64,000 nucleotides of DNA from Pseudeuparius sepicola (Eukaryota; Arthropoda; Insecta; Coleoptera; Anthribidae): assembly GCA_963920635.1 (NCBI GenBank), contig OY987299.1, positions 131,437,373-131,501,372 of the forward strand. The letters are read 5' to 3'. The notes under the pieces are model-generated. The model made no database searches. It worked only from the letters and a program-made list of their open reading frames with translations, and was not told where the DNA came from. Position 1 is the stretch's first letter. Every line of letters starts with the position of its first letter. Shown here piece after piece: positions 20,869-33,060 of the stretch. The translations under genes and the position numbers were made by a program.

Positions 20869-21594
20869 GTTCTTGGGGGGAGCTTTTTTGACAGTCAAGC
20901 CAACCCGATATGTTCATCCCCCAAATCCCTAGCAACCCCAATTTTAAAATTTCAAATGGAACTACCCCCCTTGTGGCGCATGATTTTAAAGCCCTTTTCA
21001 TTGTGAATATAGTGATGCGTCGTTTTTAGAATTCTGTTGAGATTTGCAGAATTATTGGCTAAAAACGGAAACTTGGAAATTTTTACACAAATGCCCACCA
21101 CTAATAAGTTTTTTATCACACGACCAAATTACTTTGTTTTTATTGATGTGTCGATCAGTTTACAAAAAAGTCACAAATGAAAAAGCTGAAGCAAAACAAA
21201 AAAGTTCATACGCGAATTCAAACCTTCTATCTTTTAAAATATGTAACAAAAAGTCACTGTCTCAAAAAAAGTTCCCGTTTTTTCGCTTGTATCCACGAAA
21301 TCGTTAGTTTCAGCCTGCTATTGAAAGTGGAAACGTATTTTCGAAATGGTTTGTTTATTCTATCGCGGAAAGGGTAGAAATTGTTGCAATTTGTTATCGA
21401 AATCATGATTGCGCTAAAGCTACAGCACGAATTGCAACAATTTCTAACCTTTCCGCGATAGAATCAACCATTTCAATTTCAAAAACACGTTTAAACTTTC
21501 AATAGCAGGCTGAACATAATGATTTCTTAGGTACAAGCAAAAAATTGGGACTTTTTTGTGATAGTGACTTTTTGTTATTTTAAAAAGATATATA

Positions 21595-21636
21595 CGTTGA
21601 CTGACGTATTAATACGTATTAATACGTCAGTCAACG
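21595..21636. repeat. Perfect 42-bp palindrome
   Basis: The sequence beginning cgttgactgacgtattaata is exactly its own reverse complement over 42 bp (21595-21636). It is absent from the equivalent place in the related element (44885-44900), so it is an insertion of a minimal palindrome or a replication snap-back product. Confidence 0.95.
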
Positions 21637-22095
21637 ATATAAGGTTTGAATTCGTATATATTTCTTTTTGTTTTGCTTCAGCTTTTTCATTTGTGACTTT
21701 TTTGTAAACTGATCGACACGTCAATAAAAACTAGGTAATTTGGTCGTGTGTAGTAGATAAACAACTTATTAGTGGCGAGCATTTTTGTGTAAGAAATATT
21801 ACAACGCGAAAAGTGGATTATAAACTTTCCGTTTTTAGCCAATAATTATGTCAAATCTCAACAGATTTCTAAAAACGACGCATCACTGTATTCGCAATTA
21901 AAAGGGCTTTAAAATGATGCGCCACAAGTGGGGTAGTTTCATTTGCTAGGGATTAGGGGGATGAACATATCGAGTTGGCTTGACTGTAAAAAAAGCTCCC
22001 CCCGGGAACAAAAATCGACGGGTCTCGGCGAATTTTCAAATAGTTTTCGGTTTTCTAATTTTTGACCGGTCAAGTTTTCGTTGGAAAACCCTGTA

Positions 22096-22430
22096 TATTA
22101 TGTGAGAGGGCCTCCAAAAGAGAAAGCTACTTATTAAAAGATTCCTAAATTTCTTCGTAGTTCGAAACCTTCCAAATTATTATCATTATCTACTGTTGCT
22201 TCTATAATAAATAGTGTTCACTGTTTGCATCTCCACTACCTCTGCAATATCAATCTGTCCGATGCTGGAACACTATCATAGTCATCAATCTCATCGATGT
22301 TATTTTCAAAAATTTTATAGAAAACAATGCTAAATCCAAATGTAGAAAGTAATTCTACTTACTTAACGAAAACAAATCTAATGACTTTTACAATAATTCT
22401 TCGAAACACAGATAGAAAGAGATACTTGAA
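22096..22430. other. AT-rich DNA, no gene seen
   Basis: No features recognised. Confidence 0.4.
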
Positions 22431-23540
22431 TCAAATAAAATTTATTTAACTCAAACAAATTTGATTCTTGTATATGGCGAACCCTAGACTAACTTTGAAT
22501 AAAACATTTGGTTTGTTTCAATTTAAAAGCAACATTTAATTTGAGACAAATAAAATATTATTTGGAAGAAATTAATTTTTATTCCCATGAAAATACTAAC
22601 GATTTGAATTGAATAAATGATATATTTCGAAGGAACAAATCTACAATGTTAAAAACAATAATTATTCTATATAAAAAATTAAGAAAGTTGCGTAAAACAA
22701 CTGTGATGGGTTGAATTACCCATTCAGGGTATTCACTCAAATAAAATATTATTTATTTAAAGTAAAGCAACCTTCGTCTTTATCATTATTCACAAACTTT
22801 ACTTTTTGTCGATTCGAATAAAAAACAATAAGTTTATTCAATTCATAAAGATGTTCTGTTGAATGGAACGGAAATTCGATTAGAAAAACACAATTTGTAA
22901 TGCTATAAAAATATTTATTTAAATACAATTAAAAAACAATATTTGGTATAAAAAAAATTATACAAAACTCACCAAGGAAAGCGCCTCATACAGGTTGGCC
23001 TATTTGATAAATTTCAAGTAGTTCTTTGAGATTTGTATATCCATTATTGTTTATGCGTATCCTACTTACAAAAGAAGTTGAAAACACACAATACACACAA
23101 TACACCACACCACACTACACTAGGCTAATCGGCGGCTATAAATAATAATAAAACTGCTCGCACAAAACCTCTAGGAAGACTGCAGACGCGTACTTACTTA
23201 CACGGACACGGAATAGCGCTGAACGCCGACACTAGAGTCCGCCCTCGTCCTCCCATATTTTCTCTTTCTTTCTATATTTCATTCTCTGGAGCGAGACAGC
23301 CATAAAAATGATAGGTAGTATTATTTAACTCAAATAAGGTCACATTTAAACCAAACAACAATGTGGGTGACCCAAACAACGAAAGATAATACTATAAATA
23401 AAAATTATTCTTGTTTGCACCAAGTAATACCTTATTTCAGGAAAATAATAAATGCTTCCACTAAACAATAATGTGCCAAAAGAATCAAATACTTCACCCA
23501 AAAAGCACTTATTTTTTAATTGAAAAAAATAAATCTTTAT
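22431..23540. repeat. AT-rich repeat-like block with recurring CAAATAAAATATTATTT motif
   Basis: The palindromic word caaataaaatattattt or a close variant occurs near 22433, 22547 and 22738, with further TTATTT/AAATAA-rich variants at 23320-23530. A less AT-rich core (22980-23290) includes accacaccacactacactag and gccgacactagagtccgccc, of the sort seen inside insect transposons. Ends not found; no coding sequence. Confidence 0.45.
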
Positions 23541-24338
23541 TTAAATAATATACTTTCTACCCCAATAAATATTATTTCTGACAAATAATTCGTGATCAAA
23601 CAACAAATATTTTTCTATGAAGAATTGTATTTCTATCTGTGTACCAAGTTGAAAATATTTGTCGGAAAATTCGACAATGATTCTGACAGTCCGTTCGTAG
23701 CTTTGTTTATGTTGACACCTAAAGCCAAAAGTAATGTTATGCTTGGATAACTTGTAGAGACCGGATGTGGGCAATACAACTTTATTTTCTCTATTTTTTG
23801 ACACGAAACATTTTGCATTCTAAACTTAACTAACTAATCTCGCCACAATCTCAATACACCTACACCTCAATATCTCCTAGAAACCCTTTTCTTTTTGCGT
23901 TCCAGTCTGAAGCAAACCACTCCGGGCGACTGGCGACTTGTTATCCACAGTTCACGCTAACACCGTACCAGCGATTAGCGCTGTTCCTCCTATATGTCGC
24001 CATTAGCAAGTTGTTAGTACCGAACCGTGTTAATCCTAGACAGAGTGTAATGAAGACAGGCATTCTTCGATGGCCCGCGTGTGCGGTTATGAAGATTGAT
24101 GGTTGGCCGATAGGTGGAAGTTGTAGATGGATTGTTTATGTATAGCGATGGACTAAAACGGTTTCTCGAACGATCCTCGATTAAAAAAGTTTTCACCAGG
24201 CGCGGCTCGTGAGTTACTGTGGTGGTGGGTCAAATCGAGGTGGATAGTCCCGCATTCGAACTTTTTTTTTTGAGCAAAGTAACTTTTATGTAGTTTTTAT
24301 GTTTTTGACTATTTTTAAATACAGCAAAGAATAGTATA
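23541..24338. other. Intergenic DNA, no gene supported
   Basis: Two overlapping short frames on the minus strand (23541-23818) have no domain. 23880-24020 is less AT-rich and non-repetitive. Confidence 0.4.
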
Positions 24339-24786
24339 GCGTAAATGTGTATAAGAGTACGCACAGGCATAAGAGTACGCACCACCACTATTTAATATAT
24401 ACCGCCATCTACTGGTTCTTTTAAAAGGTACATTATAATTCTAGCGCCAATTTATGGAAGTATCACCAGCGAAAATCTGCGTTACCGACAGTGTTTTTAC
24501 AGTATGGCCGTTCCAAAATTTCATAGTGTCGCACTGTAATTGTAGGCAGTCGAGATATTGGACTTTCTAAAGGTAAATATTGACGCCACTATATATTAAA
24601 TGTTTTGTTGAGCTTTTGTATGTTATGGATATCACTTTTGTAGTTAAAAAATATAGAAAACATATTTTCTGCAAAAGAAATATGCTAAAACATGAAATTT
24701 CACGTGAATGTATAAGAGTACGCAACGGTCGTTGTCTTAAGAGTACGCAGTGCGTACTCTTATACATAATATTTTATAATTGTGGC

Positions 24787-25033
24787 AGTATTCAAAAGTA
24801 GAAAAAATAGCAAAGAGAAAATTAGTACCTAGTTGCACAAAATCTAAATCATTGCAGAAGCAAAAAACTAAGAAAGTCAAAGAGTCCCACGAAGATGCGA
24901 CTTGCCCGGTATGTGGAGATTTATATTCGAAATCCGATGAAGACTAGATTATGTGTTCTCAGTGCAATAATATTGGTGGCATGAATCCTGCACAACGTAT
25001 GTAACTGGACAATTCACTTGTTTTCATTGTGAA
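24787..25033 (+). pseudogene. Transposase C-terminal PHD-like zinc finger, decayed
   Basis: The frame from about 24790 reads a basic stretch (KQKTKKVKESHED) then ATCPVCGDLYSKSDED, an in-frame TAG, IMCSQCNN, a frameshift and WWHESCTTYVTGQFTCFHC, ending at a TGA near 25033. Cys-x2-Cys, Cys-x2-Cys, His-x-x-x-Cys and Cys-x2-Cys ligands form a PHD-type finger. Such fingers are known at the C-terminus of pogo/jerky-like (DDE_1) transposases of insects. The stop is best explained by a TGG to TAG change at the Trp before IMCSQC. The DDE domain is gone. Confidence 0.68.
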
Positions 25034-25131
25034 GAGTGACAATTTATTTTTGACATTTTTTACGGCAATTATTTAACCTTTAATTAATAACGTACCAAAT
25101 ATCTAAGATGTTAGTTTCTAACATTACTATA

Positions 25132-25483
25132 CAGGGTGTTATTGAAGTAGGTAGCCAAACTTCAAGTGGAGATTCTTTGAGTGATTTTAAGACGGAAAGT
25201 TTATATAAACAGAAGTCCATTATCGCTTAGTTTTCAAGATAAAGGTTGTCAACCTTTTTTTAAAAAAATATTTTTTCAACAACATCTTAATAATCCTTTA
25301 GCCGATTTTGTTTAAATCTCACAGTGTTATTTACTATTTACATTAGAGAGGGGCTAATTTAGCCCTGAGTAGATTCAAATTATTAAGTCCAGTGACGTCC
25401 CGGGGGCACCATAAACTTTTTGTCTTAAAATCACTCAAAGAATCACCCCTTGAAGTTTGGCTACGTACTTGAATAACACCCTT
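25132..25483. mobile_element. TACAGGG-type fold-back MITE inserted in the pogo-like element
   Basis: CAGGGTGTTATTGAAGTAGG at the left and the imperfect inverse ending gaataacaccct at the right, with TA on both sides (25130-25131, 25484-25485). The arms include agccaaacttcaa and ttgaagtttggct. Length 352 bp, no coding sequence. Confidence 0.78.
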
Positions 25484-25840
25484 TATTTTTATATATGCCC
25501 AATGCACATATACATTCAGTAAATAAAATGTACTTGCGTATGTTTTAGTTTTGCTTAATTATATAATCTCTAACAACTGGCTAACTATAACATGCGTACT
25601 CATAGACATTCATCTGCGGACTCTTATACAAATGTGTGTATAAGAGTACGCACTTGCAGAAGTGGCAATAAAGTTTAAAATCTCAGGTTTATATAACAAT
25701 ATACAAGAAAAATGGTTGAAAACGTGTTACAAAACAATCACTTACCTAAACAAAACGTAAAAACATGCCTTCAGGTATAAAATGCAAAAGTTATTGTATC
25801 TTATTCACTAAGTGCATACTCTTATACACATTTACCCTAT

Positions 25841-25959
25841 TATACACTTAGGTTGAGAAGGGAGCCATTATTTACCAAGCATTTTTATATCCTGAGGCGC
25901 GTAGCGCCGAAGGATATAATATGCGAGGTAAATAATGGCATCCTCAACCGAACTGTATA
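25841..25959. repeat. 119-bp hairpin element, copy 2 (inverted)
   Basis: Inverse copy of 19200-19318 with centre ggcgcgtagcgcc. It ends at the TA into which the next transposon inserted. Confidence 0.9.
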
Positions 25960-25961
25960 TA

Positions 25962-27386
25962 CAGGGTGTCCCGAAATTAGCCTGCCATAATTTACCAGCA
26001 TGTTCTACGACCTAAAAAAATGAAAAAAGTTCCTATAAACATGGCCTCAAAAATGCCTCCTCCTCTATAGCCCCTGAAAGGGGCAGTTTCAAAAACGGGT
26101 TTCTATAAATATTTCCAGATCGAACAAAGATAAAATTCTGAAATTTGGTATGTGATGTACCTGTCAGAGTTGACATTTATCGAGGTAGCGATAGTTAGAC
26201 ATTCTTAACCATAGGCGTCCCAAATGGGGGAGTTCAGGAGTTAAAATTACCCCAATTTTTTTTTTCTATACTTTCTTCCAGATTTCTAGCGGAATTATGA
26301 AATTTGAAGGTATACTACGAAGAAAAGGTGCTCTTGTTGAACTTCGATAGCATCGTTTTCGAGTAAACTCGTTTGGAAATTTTTTTGCAGAGTGCCATGA
26401 AAATGCCTACCTATTAGAAATTAGCCTGCCATAACTTACCACCACGTTTTTTGGTAGAAAAAATGAAAAAAGTTCCTACAAGCATGGCCTCAAAAATGCC
26501 CCCTAAGGGGGCAATAGCCCCCGAAATGGACACTTTGACAAACGGTTTTTTCTAAATATTTACAGAACGAACAAAGATAAAATTATGAAATTTGGTGTGT
26601 GATATACCTGTGAGATTTAACGTTTACCGAGGTAGAGATAGTTTGACATTCTTCATCATAGGCGTCCCAAATAAGGGGGGGTCAAGGGGTTAAAAATATC
26701 CCAATTTTTTTTTGTGCGCTTTTTTCATGATTTATTCTCCTAGGTATGTCACATACCAAATTTCAGAATTTTATCTTTGCTCGTTCTGGAATTATTTAGA
26801 AAAAAAAGTTTCCCAATGTGTCCATTTCGGGAGCTATAGCCCTTTTACGGGGCATTTTTGAGGCCATAGGAACTTTTTCATTTTTTTGGGTCGCAGAACA
26901 CGCTGGTAAAATATGGCAGGCTAATTTCTAATACGCATTTTTATGGCCCTCTGCAAAAAAATTTCAATACGATTTTACTCGAAAACGGTGCACGCTATCA
27001 AAGTTCAACAAGAGCATAATTTTTTCGTAGAACACCCTGAAATTTTATAATTTCGCAATAAATTTGAGGAAAAAGCACACACAAAAAATTTAGGGTATTT
27101 TTAACCCCATAACCCCTTATATAGGACGCCTATGATTAAGAATGTCTAACTATCGCTACCTCGACAAATGTCAAATTTCACAGGTACATCACACACCAAA
27201 TTTCAGAATTTTATCTTTGTTCGTTCCGGAAATATTTAGAAAAAACCGTTTGTGAAACTGCCCTTTTCGGGGGCTATAGCCCCATTAGGGGGCAATTTTG
27301 AGGCCATGTTTATGGTAACTTTTTTCATTTTTTTAGGTCGTAGAACACGCTGGTAAATTATGGCAGGCTGATTTGGGGACACCCTG
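25962..27386. mobile_element. Double fold-back element, CAGGGTGTCCC ends, TA flanks
   Basis: Left end CAGGGTGTCCCGAAATTAGC, right end the inverse; TA at 25960-25961 and 27387-27388. The arms are about 700 bp each, and each arm contains two related blocks starting with ttagcctgccataa (25978 and 26413; inverses at about 26918 and 27357), giving an A-B-B'-A' order. The copy of the host sequence at 19199/19200 shows the empty TA site. Non-coding. Confidence 0.88.
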
Positions 27387-27535
27387 TATAGAATTTTTTT
27401 TATTACTAACATTGAAATATTGCCATATTTTACATATTTGAATAGATTTAGCCTGGGAGTTTAGTTGTCAAGCTGGCAAAATGAAAATAATTTTTAAATG
27501 TCATATACAAAAATATTTCATTATTTACCAAGGTA
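27387..27535. repeat. Host repeat flank of the inserted fold-back element
   Basis: Inverse match to 19060-19199 (gttgtcaagctggcaaaatg against cattttgtcagcttgacaac). Confidence 0.8.
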
Positions 27536-27544
27536 AAGAAATAT

Positions 27545-27990
27545 TACTTCTCATTAGAGGAATGATGAGGTACCACCCGTCCATGAACCGACTACGCGCG
27601 GCGTTGCTTGACTTTGACGATCGCTCTACCTAGGTCAAGTATGACCAGACACGGCGACTTCGAACAGAGAAGCCAAACTGCTGCTTGTTGTGCAGCCTCC
27701 ATTACAAATCTATTGATATTCAAACCTATACTAAATTATTTACCCTGAAAGATTGCGCTGCTATAGATAACAATTTTGTAATGTGTACGGAAATTTAAAT
27801 GGACCTTTATTGGCCGGGTTTTGAATATTTGGCCACTCTTGACGGGCGATGGCTCCGCGTCTGACGTTTGATGTTTACATCTTGCCAAGGCCTACTTATT
27901 GAAAAAATCGTACAATAATGGGCTACTTCAGTGCCGATTTCTGAGCTTTTAATGGCGATTTTGGGACAATTCACTGACGATTGGCTTATC
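27545..27990 (-). repeat. Family E repeat, inverted copy
   Basis: Matches 16320-16700 in reverse: tgaaccgactacgcgcggcg, gatcgctctacctaggtcaa and tgggctacttcagtgccg. Truncated before the terminal hairpin. Confidence 0.78.
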
Positions 27991-28881
27991 GTATGCATGC
28001 AAATAAAATTGATGTATATTTTGTAAAATTAACAGGATTTTCCTTTTAAAAGACCGTATATTGGTAGACAATAAAAAAATATCATATAGGTATAAATAAT
28101 TCATTTATTGTAAGTAAGGTAATCCTGAACTAAGTTTTGGCTTCTATTGACACAAACTCTCCATTGAAAAAAAGTATTTTACAGATGACTTGTTATAGGC
28201 AAAGATATTGATAAATAAAATGCAAAGCCTTACAAAAAATATAACTTTTTCCTTCCAGTGTTTATGTCGGTTTTTGTCAATAATTAAAGCGTTATTTACC
28301 AATTAATGCGCACAAGCCTCGACAAGCACAACCTGCACAACTAATGCTTAGTTTATAGTTAAACAAGAAACAAAACAACATAATAGATAGTGAGTAAAAT
28401 AGGGATTAAATAATGATTCCCTTTAAACGTAACAAGGCTAATTTCTTATTGCACACTCTATTTTATTTGCTGTAGGTATATAAACCAGGCAAGGACCAGG
28501 CATAAATTCTGTTGAGTCCCCTATTTTTAATGCTCTGTTCTATAAATAATCTTTCCTTACCAGATTATTGTCCTTGGGAAATCTATAATACTTATTTTTT
28601 CCGTTCCCTTACTGTTTCTATTATTATTTGGACATACGCTTACTGCACATCCCGGCATTTTTGGCCTATTTTAAAGCACTGTCGAGCTGGACTGACGATC
28701 AGTCAGTTGTTTACACTTTTTTCTTGACACATTAAACTGTAAACTATAAAAAATCGTAAAACACAACCGGAGACACCATGCATTATTTACTCAGGCTAAT
28801 GAATAAAGGAGACGAATTTGTTTACAAATTTAAGTGAATTGTTGACAGGCATAGTTGTTTATTACTATCCCCATGTTTACA
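27991..28881. other. AT-rich DNA, no gene seen
   Basis: No coding or repeat features recognised in these 890 bp. Confidence 0.4.
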
Positions 28882-29671
28882 AATATTGGTCTAACTGACC
28901 TGCCCCAGACATGTTGTCACATTTAAGAGTACCTAACAATAACTAGGAATATCATAAATAAAACCGGCAATTTCTTTAGTAGATGCATCGAACGTAAAAT
29001 TGCCCCCACTTATAAAATCAGGCGGAACAGTAAAGTAAAACAACCTTTTTGTATTCAAGAAAGATTATGTAGGTGTTTTATTATTGACAAAATGGTTATA
29101 GTAGAGAACACCCATTACTTTTCACACTAATCGGCAACGTTGCGGCAGGTTGACACGGACCAATGTTAGCGCTTGCTCAAATTGTTTGTTTTCCATTTTG
29201 TTTGTTTTGGTTTGTGCTTCGGTATTTGCTTAGTTTTACCAGAAAAAAAAAACGCTAAATTCGAGTTTTCGTGCGGTTCAAAGTTTAAAATATTAAAAAA
29301 TGGTAAAAAAGGTGCATAAAGTGCAAGTGTCTTTCCTCTAAAGTGAAAAAAGAGAATATTTCGTTCCATAGGTAGTATTTGTAAATACATCTGTCTCTTT
29401 CATAAAGTGAGAAGGTTCAGCTTACTGTTTACATCTGTATAAAGACGCTATAATGCGGTGTCCCCTTTATTCATTAGTCTCAGATTATTTACAATTCGTG
29501 ATTCGCAACTGACGTAGATGCGCATAGTTGCCAAGTTGCCTTGTTTTCGAATTCGTTAGTGACATACCAGAGAACAAGGAAGGACATACCGTGGGTCTGA
29601 TGTGCTAACAATTCCTTTGGCATACACAATATCTTGGAAAACACGTATAAATTTAAAAAAACGTGTAAAAT
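28882..29671. repeat. 790-bp tandem duplication, copy 1
   Basis: Repeated at 29672-30462 with one substitution seen (gtattcaag/gtgttcaag) and a 2-bp difference in a poly-A run near 29248. The unit starts aatattggtctaactgacct. Its short frames have no domain. Microhomology of a few bases (aat) is present at the junction. Confidence 0.93.
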
Positions 29672-30462
29672 AATATTGGTCTAACTGACCTGCCCCAGAC
29701 ATGTTGTCACATTTAAGAGTACCTAACAATAACTAGGAATATCATAAATAAAACCGGCAATTTCTTTAGTAGATGCATCGAACGTAAAATTGCCCCCACT
29801 TATAAAATCAGGCGGAACAGTAAAGTAAAACAACCTTTTTGTGTTCAAGAAAGATTATGTAGGTGTTTTATTATTGACAAAATGGTTATAGTAGAGAACA
29901 CCCATTACTTTTCACACTAATCGGCAACGTTGCGGCAGGTTGACACGGACCAATGTTAGCGCTTGCTCAAATTGTTTGTTTTCCATTTTGTTTGTTTTGG
30001 TTTGTGCTTCGGTATTTGCTTAGTTTTACCAGAAAAAAAACGCTAAATTCGAGTTTTCGTGCGGTTCAAAGTTTAAAATATTAAAAAATGGTAAAAAAGG
30101 TGCATAAAGTGCAAGTGTCTTTCCTCTAAAGTGAAAAAAGAGAATATTTCGTTCCATAGGTAGTATTTGTAAATACATCTGTCTCTTTCATAAAGTGAGA
30201 AGGTTCAGCTTACTGTTTACATCTGTATAAAGACGCTATAATGCGGTGTCCCCTTTATTCATTAGTCTCAGATTATTTACAATTCGTGATTCGCAACTGA
30301 CGTAGATGCGCATAGTTGCCAAGTTGCCTTGTTTTCGAATTCGTTAGTGACATACCAGAGAACAAGGAAGGACATACCGTGGGTCTGATGTGCTAACAAT
30401 TCCTTTGGCATACACAATATCTTGGAAAACACGTATAAATTTAAAAAAACGTGTAAAATAAT
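29672..30462. repeat. 790-bp tandem duplication, copy 2
   Basis: Second unit, directly adjacent and in the same orientation as 28882-29671. Confidence 0.93.
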
Positions 30463-30900
30463 TTGGTAGGTGGTCTCGATTTATAAGCAATAACTATCCT
30501 GTCGTCTACCAAAACATTGCGTCGTGCTTGCCAAACCCCCGGTTTCATTTTCATTGCAACCGTTTTATTCGGGCATTATTTCACGCTACCGTTCGGCCGG
30601 CGCGCAGGCAACAGTTGTACAACAACCGCTTGAATCGTATGAAATCGCGACGGGACGCCTCCGCCGGCAGCCTCGATTAAACCCGCTGTCGATGGCTTTT
30701 TTATTATGGGGCCCGCGTCGACTTTTCGACCTCCCCGGGACACTTGAGCCAGCCATTATGGTTTCGCATGGGTATACACGCTGAAATAGTCGAGTCGAGG
30801 GGCAGTTTTATCCTTGTAACCCACCGGTTGAAGTCTGATTCGACGATCGTAATCGGCCCTTTGCGCTATAAAACGCACAATGTTTATTTTTTATTTAAAA
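30463..30900. other. GC-rich island, non-repetitive
   Basis: A 350-bp GC-rich patch (30520-30870) with no copy elsewhere in the window. It contains gctataaaacgcaca near 30868, a TATA-like word. The 86-codon frame across it has no domain. Candidate conserved non-coding DNA. Confidence 0.4.
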
Positions 30901-31165
30901 AAAATTTATTATATTTTTAAAAAATATGCTTGGAAGGTAAGGTAATTTTTAGAATATGTTGATTTTACGTATATATAACTGTTTCTAGCTTTGTATACAT
31001 CACTTTAATGAATTTTTGCTGCTGAAGTTGAACCCTTGGTGGTTTGAAACATGTACAGTTTTTTAAGAATATAAACTGTTTGTGGAGTTTCGACTGGAAG
31101 GTTTTGCTTTAATTAATTTTTATCACATTACTCCACTGTAAGAACATGGACTATCTTTTCTTTCT

Positions 31166-31213
31166 ATAATAAGTCGCCATTTTTTTCGTCGAGTGGCGCC
31201 ACCCCAGTTGGTA
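31166..31213. repeat. Short copy of family G right part
   Basis: ctataataagtcgcc and cgtcgagtggcgccacccca also occur at 32713-32757 and 34669-34712 at the right of the two family G copies. Confidence 0.7.
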
Positions 31214-31221
31214 AACAAAGG

Positions 31222-31439
31222 GACTCTTTAAGATAAGGAGACCCAGCATGTCACATAAGAAAAGTGAAGCCTTGAGGGGAAGTTTGTTTTCTGTTGACTC
31301 CGCAAGGAGACCACAAGGGGGCTGATACAAGGTTATGTTATATGTCAGTCTCCAACTGCCATCAGATTTTATGAGACATGCCAGTGCCATAGATTCTAAA
31401 GGAGGCAAAATATTTCCCATCATAATTCACAATTTTTAA
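31222..31439. mobile_element. Short relative of the GACTCTTTAAA TIR element
   Basis: Left end gactctttaagataaggaga matches 10629 onward; the second half matches 11599-11690. It passes through the point where 10772-11598 is inserted in the other copy without interruption. The right TIR is missing. Confidence 0.78.
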
Positions 31440-32003
31440 CTTTTCTAACTTCCAGATACTCAAATGTGTCAATTAAAGGTAATGCGGCCGCCTGTAGTAG
31501 TTTCAATAATTGCAACCAGATTTTTCCTGTATCACCTTTAGTAATCCTACAATTCCCATTACGAGGGCATTACGTATAAGTAGTAAGGTAGTTCAAAGCA
31601 AATCATATTTCGAAAATTTTAAATTATTAAGCAGGTAGCTTCGGTCAGGTCTTTTTTTTAAATAGTTTTTATCTACGACTACAAGTTTATTTTAAGCTTG
31701 TGAGGTACCTTGGGAGGGAAATAAAATTAGAAAATTTTTATAATGAACACCGAGAAAAACTACATCATTAGAACTACTAGACCTAATCTTATTAGTCCAT
31801 CCCGAGTTCTTTAGGTGGATATACATTCAACAAGGGAAGAAAGTTCAAGTATACATATTACAAATGGATTGAGGAACCTGGTAACAAGCTGCAATAGCGA
31901 CAAATTCTTAAATAAGCAAAATCGGCACTATACTGACTTACCATACTTATTACTTAAATTCGTGGAAATAATTGCTGGAAACCAATTTCAACTATAAAAA
32001 GAG
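31440..32003. other. AT-rich DNA, no gene supported
   Basis: A 60-codon frame at 31815-31997 has no domain. Nothing else seen. Confidence 0.4.
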
Positions 32004-32817
32004 AAAATTTTCGCAAAGTACGCCATCAGGTAAGTGATGAAGAATCTTTTATAAAATAAAAACATTCAAATATGTTTGTTACAACGAATTTAATGTTCAA
32101 AATAAAATAAAACATTTTTGTTTGTTATTATGGCCCTCTAATTTGACAAGTTCACATGGCAAATTTCATACTTTTTTTTTAAGAAAAGCGAGTCTAAAAA
32201 GCAAGGAGGAGTAATTTGGCGCCTTTTGGATTGAACTGAAGTCCATGGCTAGTTGTAGTGTAAGTAAGCATAAAACGCATTAGATTTTTCAGTTTCTTCT
32301 TTATATGGAGGACTATTGGTTCGCTTTCGAGCTATAAACAAAATTTTCTATTTTCATTCTTGCATACGTTACAAAATACTCTTCCAAAATAATATCTAGA
32401 ATTTTCGCTTCTTCAGCTGGTTGATCAGATCATCCCATAATTCCAAAATAGTGTTTATTCTTCTGCAATTAACCTAATGGTCTGTGCAGTGTGCATACCA
32501 TTTTCTTCATGTGCATGGAAATTTCATGTTATCACAAACAAATCTACCTATAAAAGCTGTGTTAATAGAATAAAACTGCTAAATACTGGACGCAAAGACA
32601 ATTCGTTACCGTAAAAAGAAGGCAAATCGTAATAAAGCTGGATATTTAAAATTTGGGACATTTTAAACGTCAGTAACTGACGTACCAATAACCACAGAAT
32701 ACCCCTCTATAACCTATAATAAGTCGCCGTTTTTTTCGTCGAGTGGCGCCACCCCAGTCCGTAAACACCAATGAAATATGACGTCTTGCTCGGGTTTTTA
32801 ATATTGTGTCGGTCTAG
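32004..32817. repeat. Family G repeat, copy 1
   Basis: Over 95% similar by eye to 33951-34766 in the same orientation, from ttttcgcaaagtacgccatc to gacgtcttgctcgggt. Non-coding. Confidence 0.9.
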
Positions 32818-33060
32818 ACTTAACACCCTGTAAATTTCCCAATCGCTCGGAACACTCACCCAAACTTATATGGAATCACGCATTAGTTAATTTATTTAAT
32901 TCTTACTGTAATAAAATTAGGTTCATGGATTTCCAATTACTTTTTCTAATATAAATGGATGAAAGAAACTGTATTTTCATTCCTAGCAACTAACTTTTTA
33001 CTAAAAAATTCTTCAGCGAAAATAGCAAGTGATTCCATATAAGTTTCGGTGATTGTATTA

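Larger units (their letters stand above)
20030..22093. mobile_element. Long fold-back element, CAGGGTTTCCCAACG ends, TA flanks
   Basis: Starts CAGGGTTTCCCAACGAAGAC and ends with the inverse (..ttggaaaaccctg), flanked by TA (20028-20029, 22094-22095). Arms run for several hundred bp (cttggggggagcttttttga, gatgttcatcccccaa, aattattggctaaaaacgg and inverses near 21830-22010). It is interrupted at 20117-20868 by a CGACTTCAAA repeat and a LINE tail. The close relative at 44117-45349 lacks that insertion. No transposase. Confidence 0.85.
24339..25837 (+). mobile_element. Pogo-like TIR element with internal ATAAGAGTACGCA repeats
   Basis: TIR of about 26 bp: left GCGTAAATGTGTATAAGAGT, right the inverse ending at 25837, with TA on both sides (24337-24338, 25838-25839) as in Tc1/mariner/pogo elements. 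The word ataagagtacgca (either strand, with variants) occurs about eight times: near 24351, 24371, 24710, 24738, 24750, 25585, 25643 and 25815. Inside is a decayed transposase 3' exon (24787-25033). A TACAGGG MITE is inserted at 25132-25483. Confidence 0.75.
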
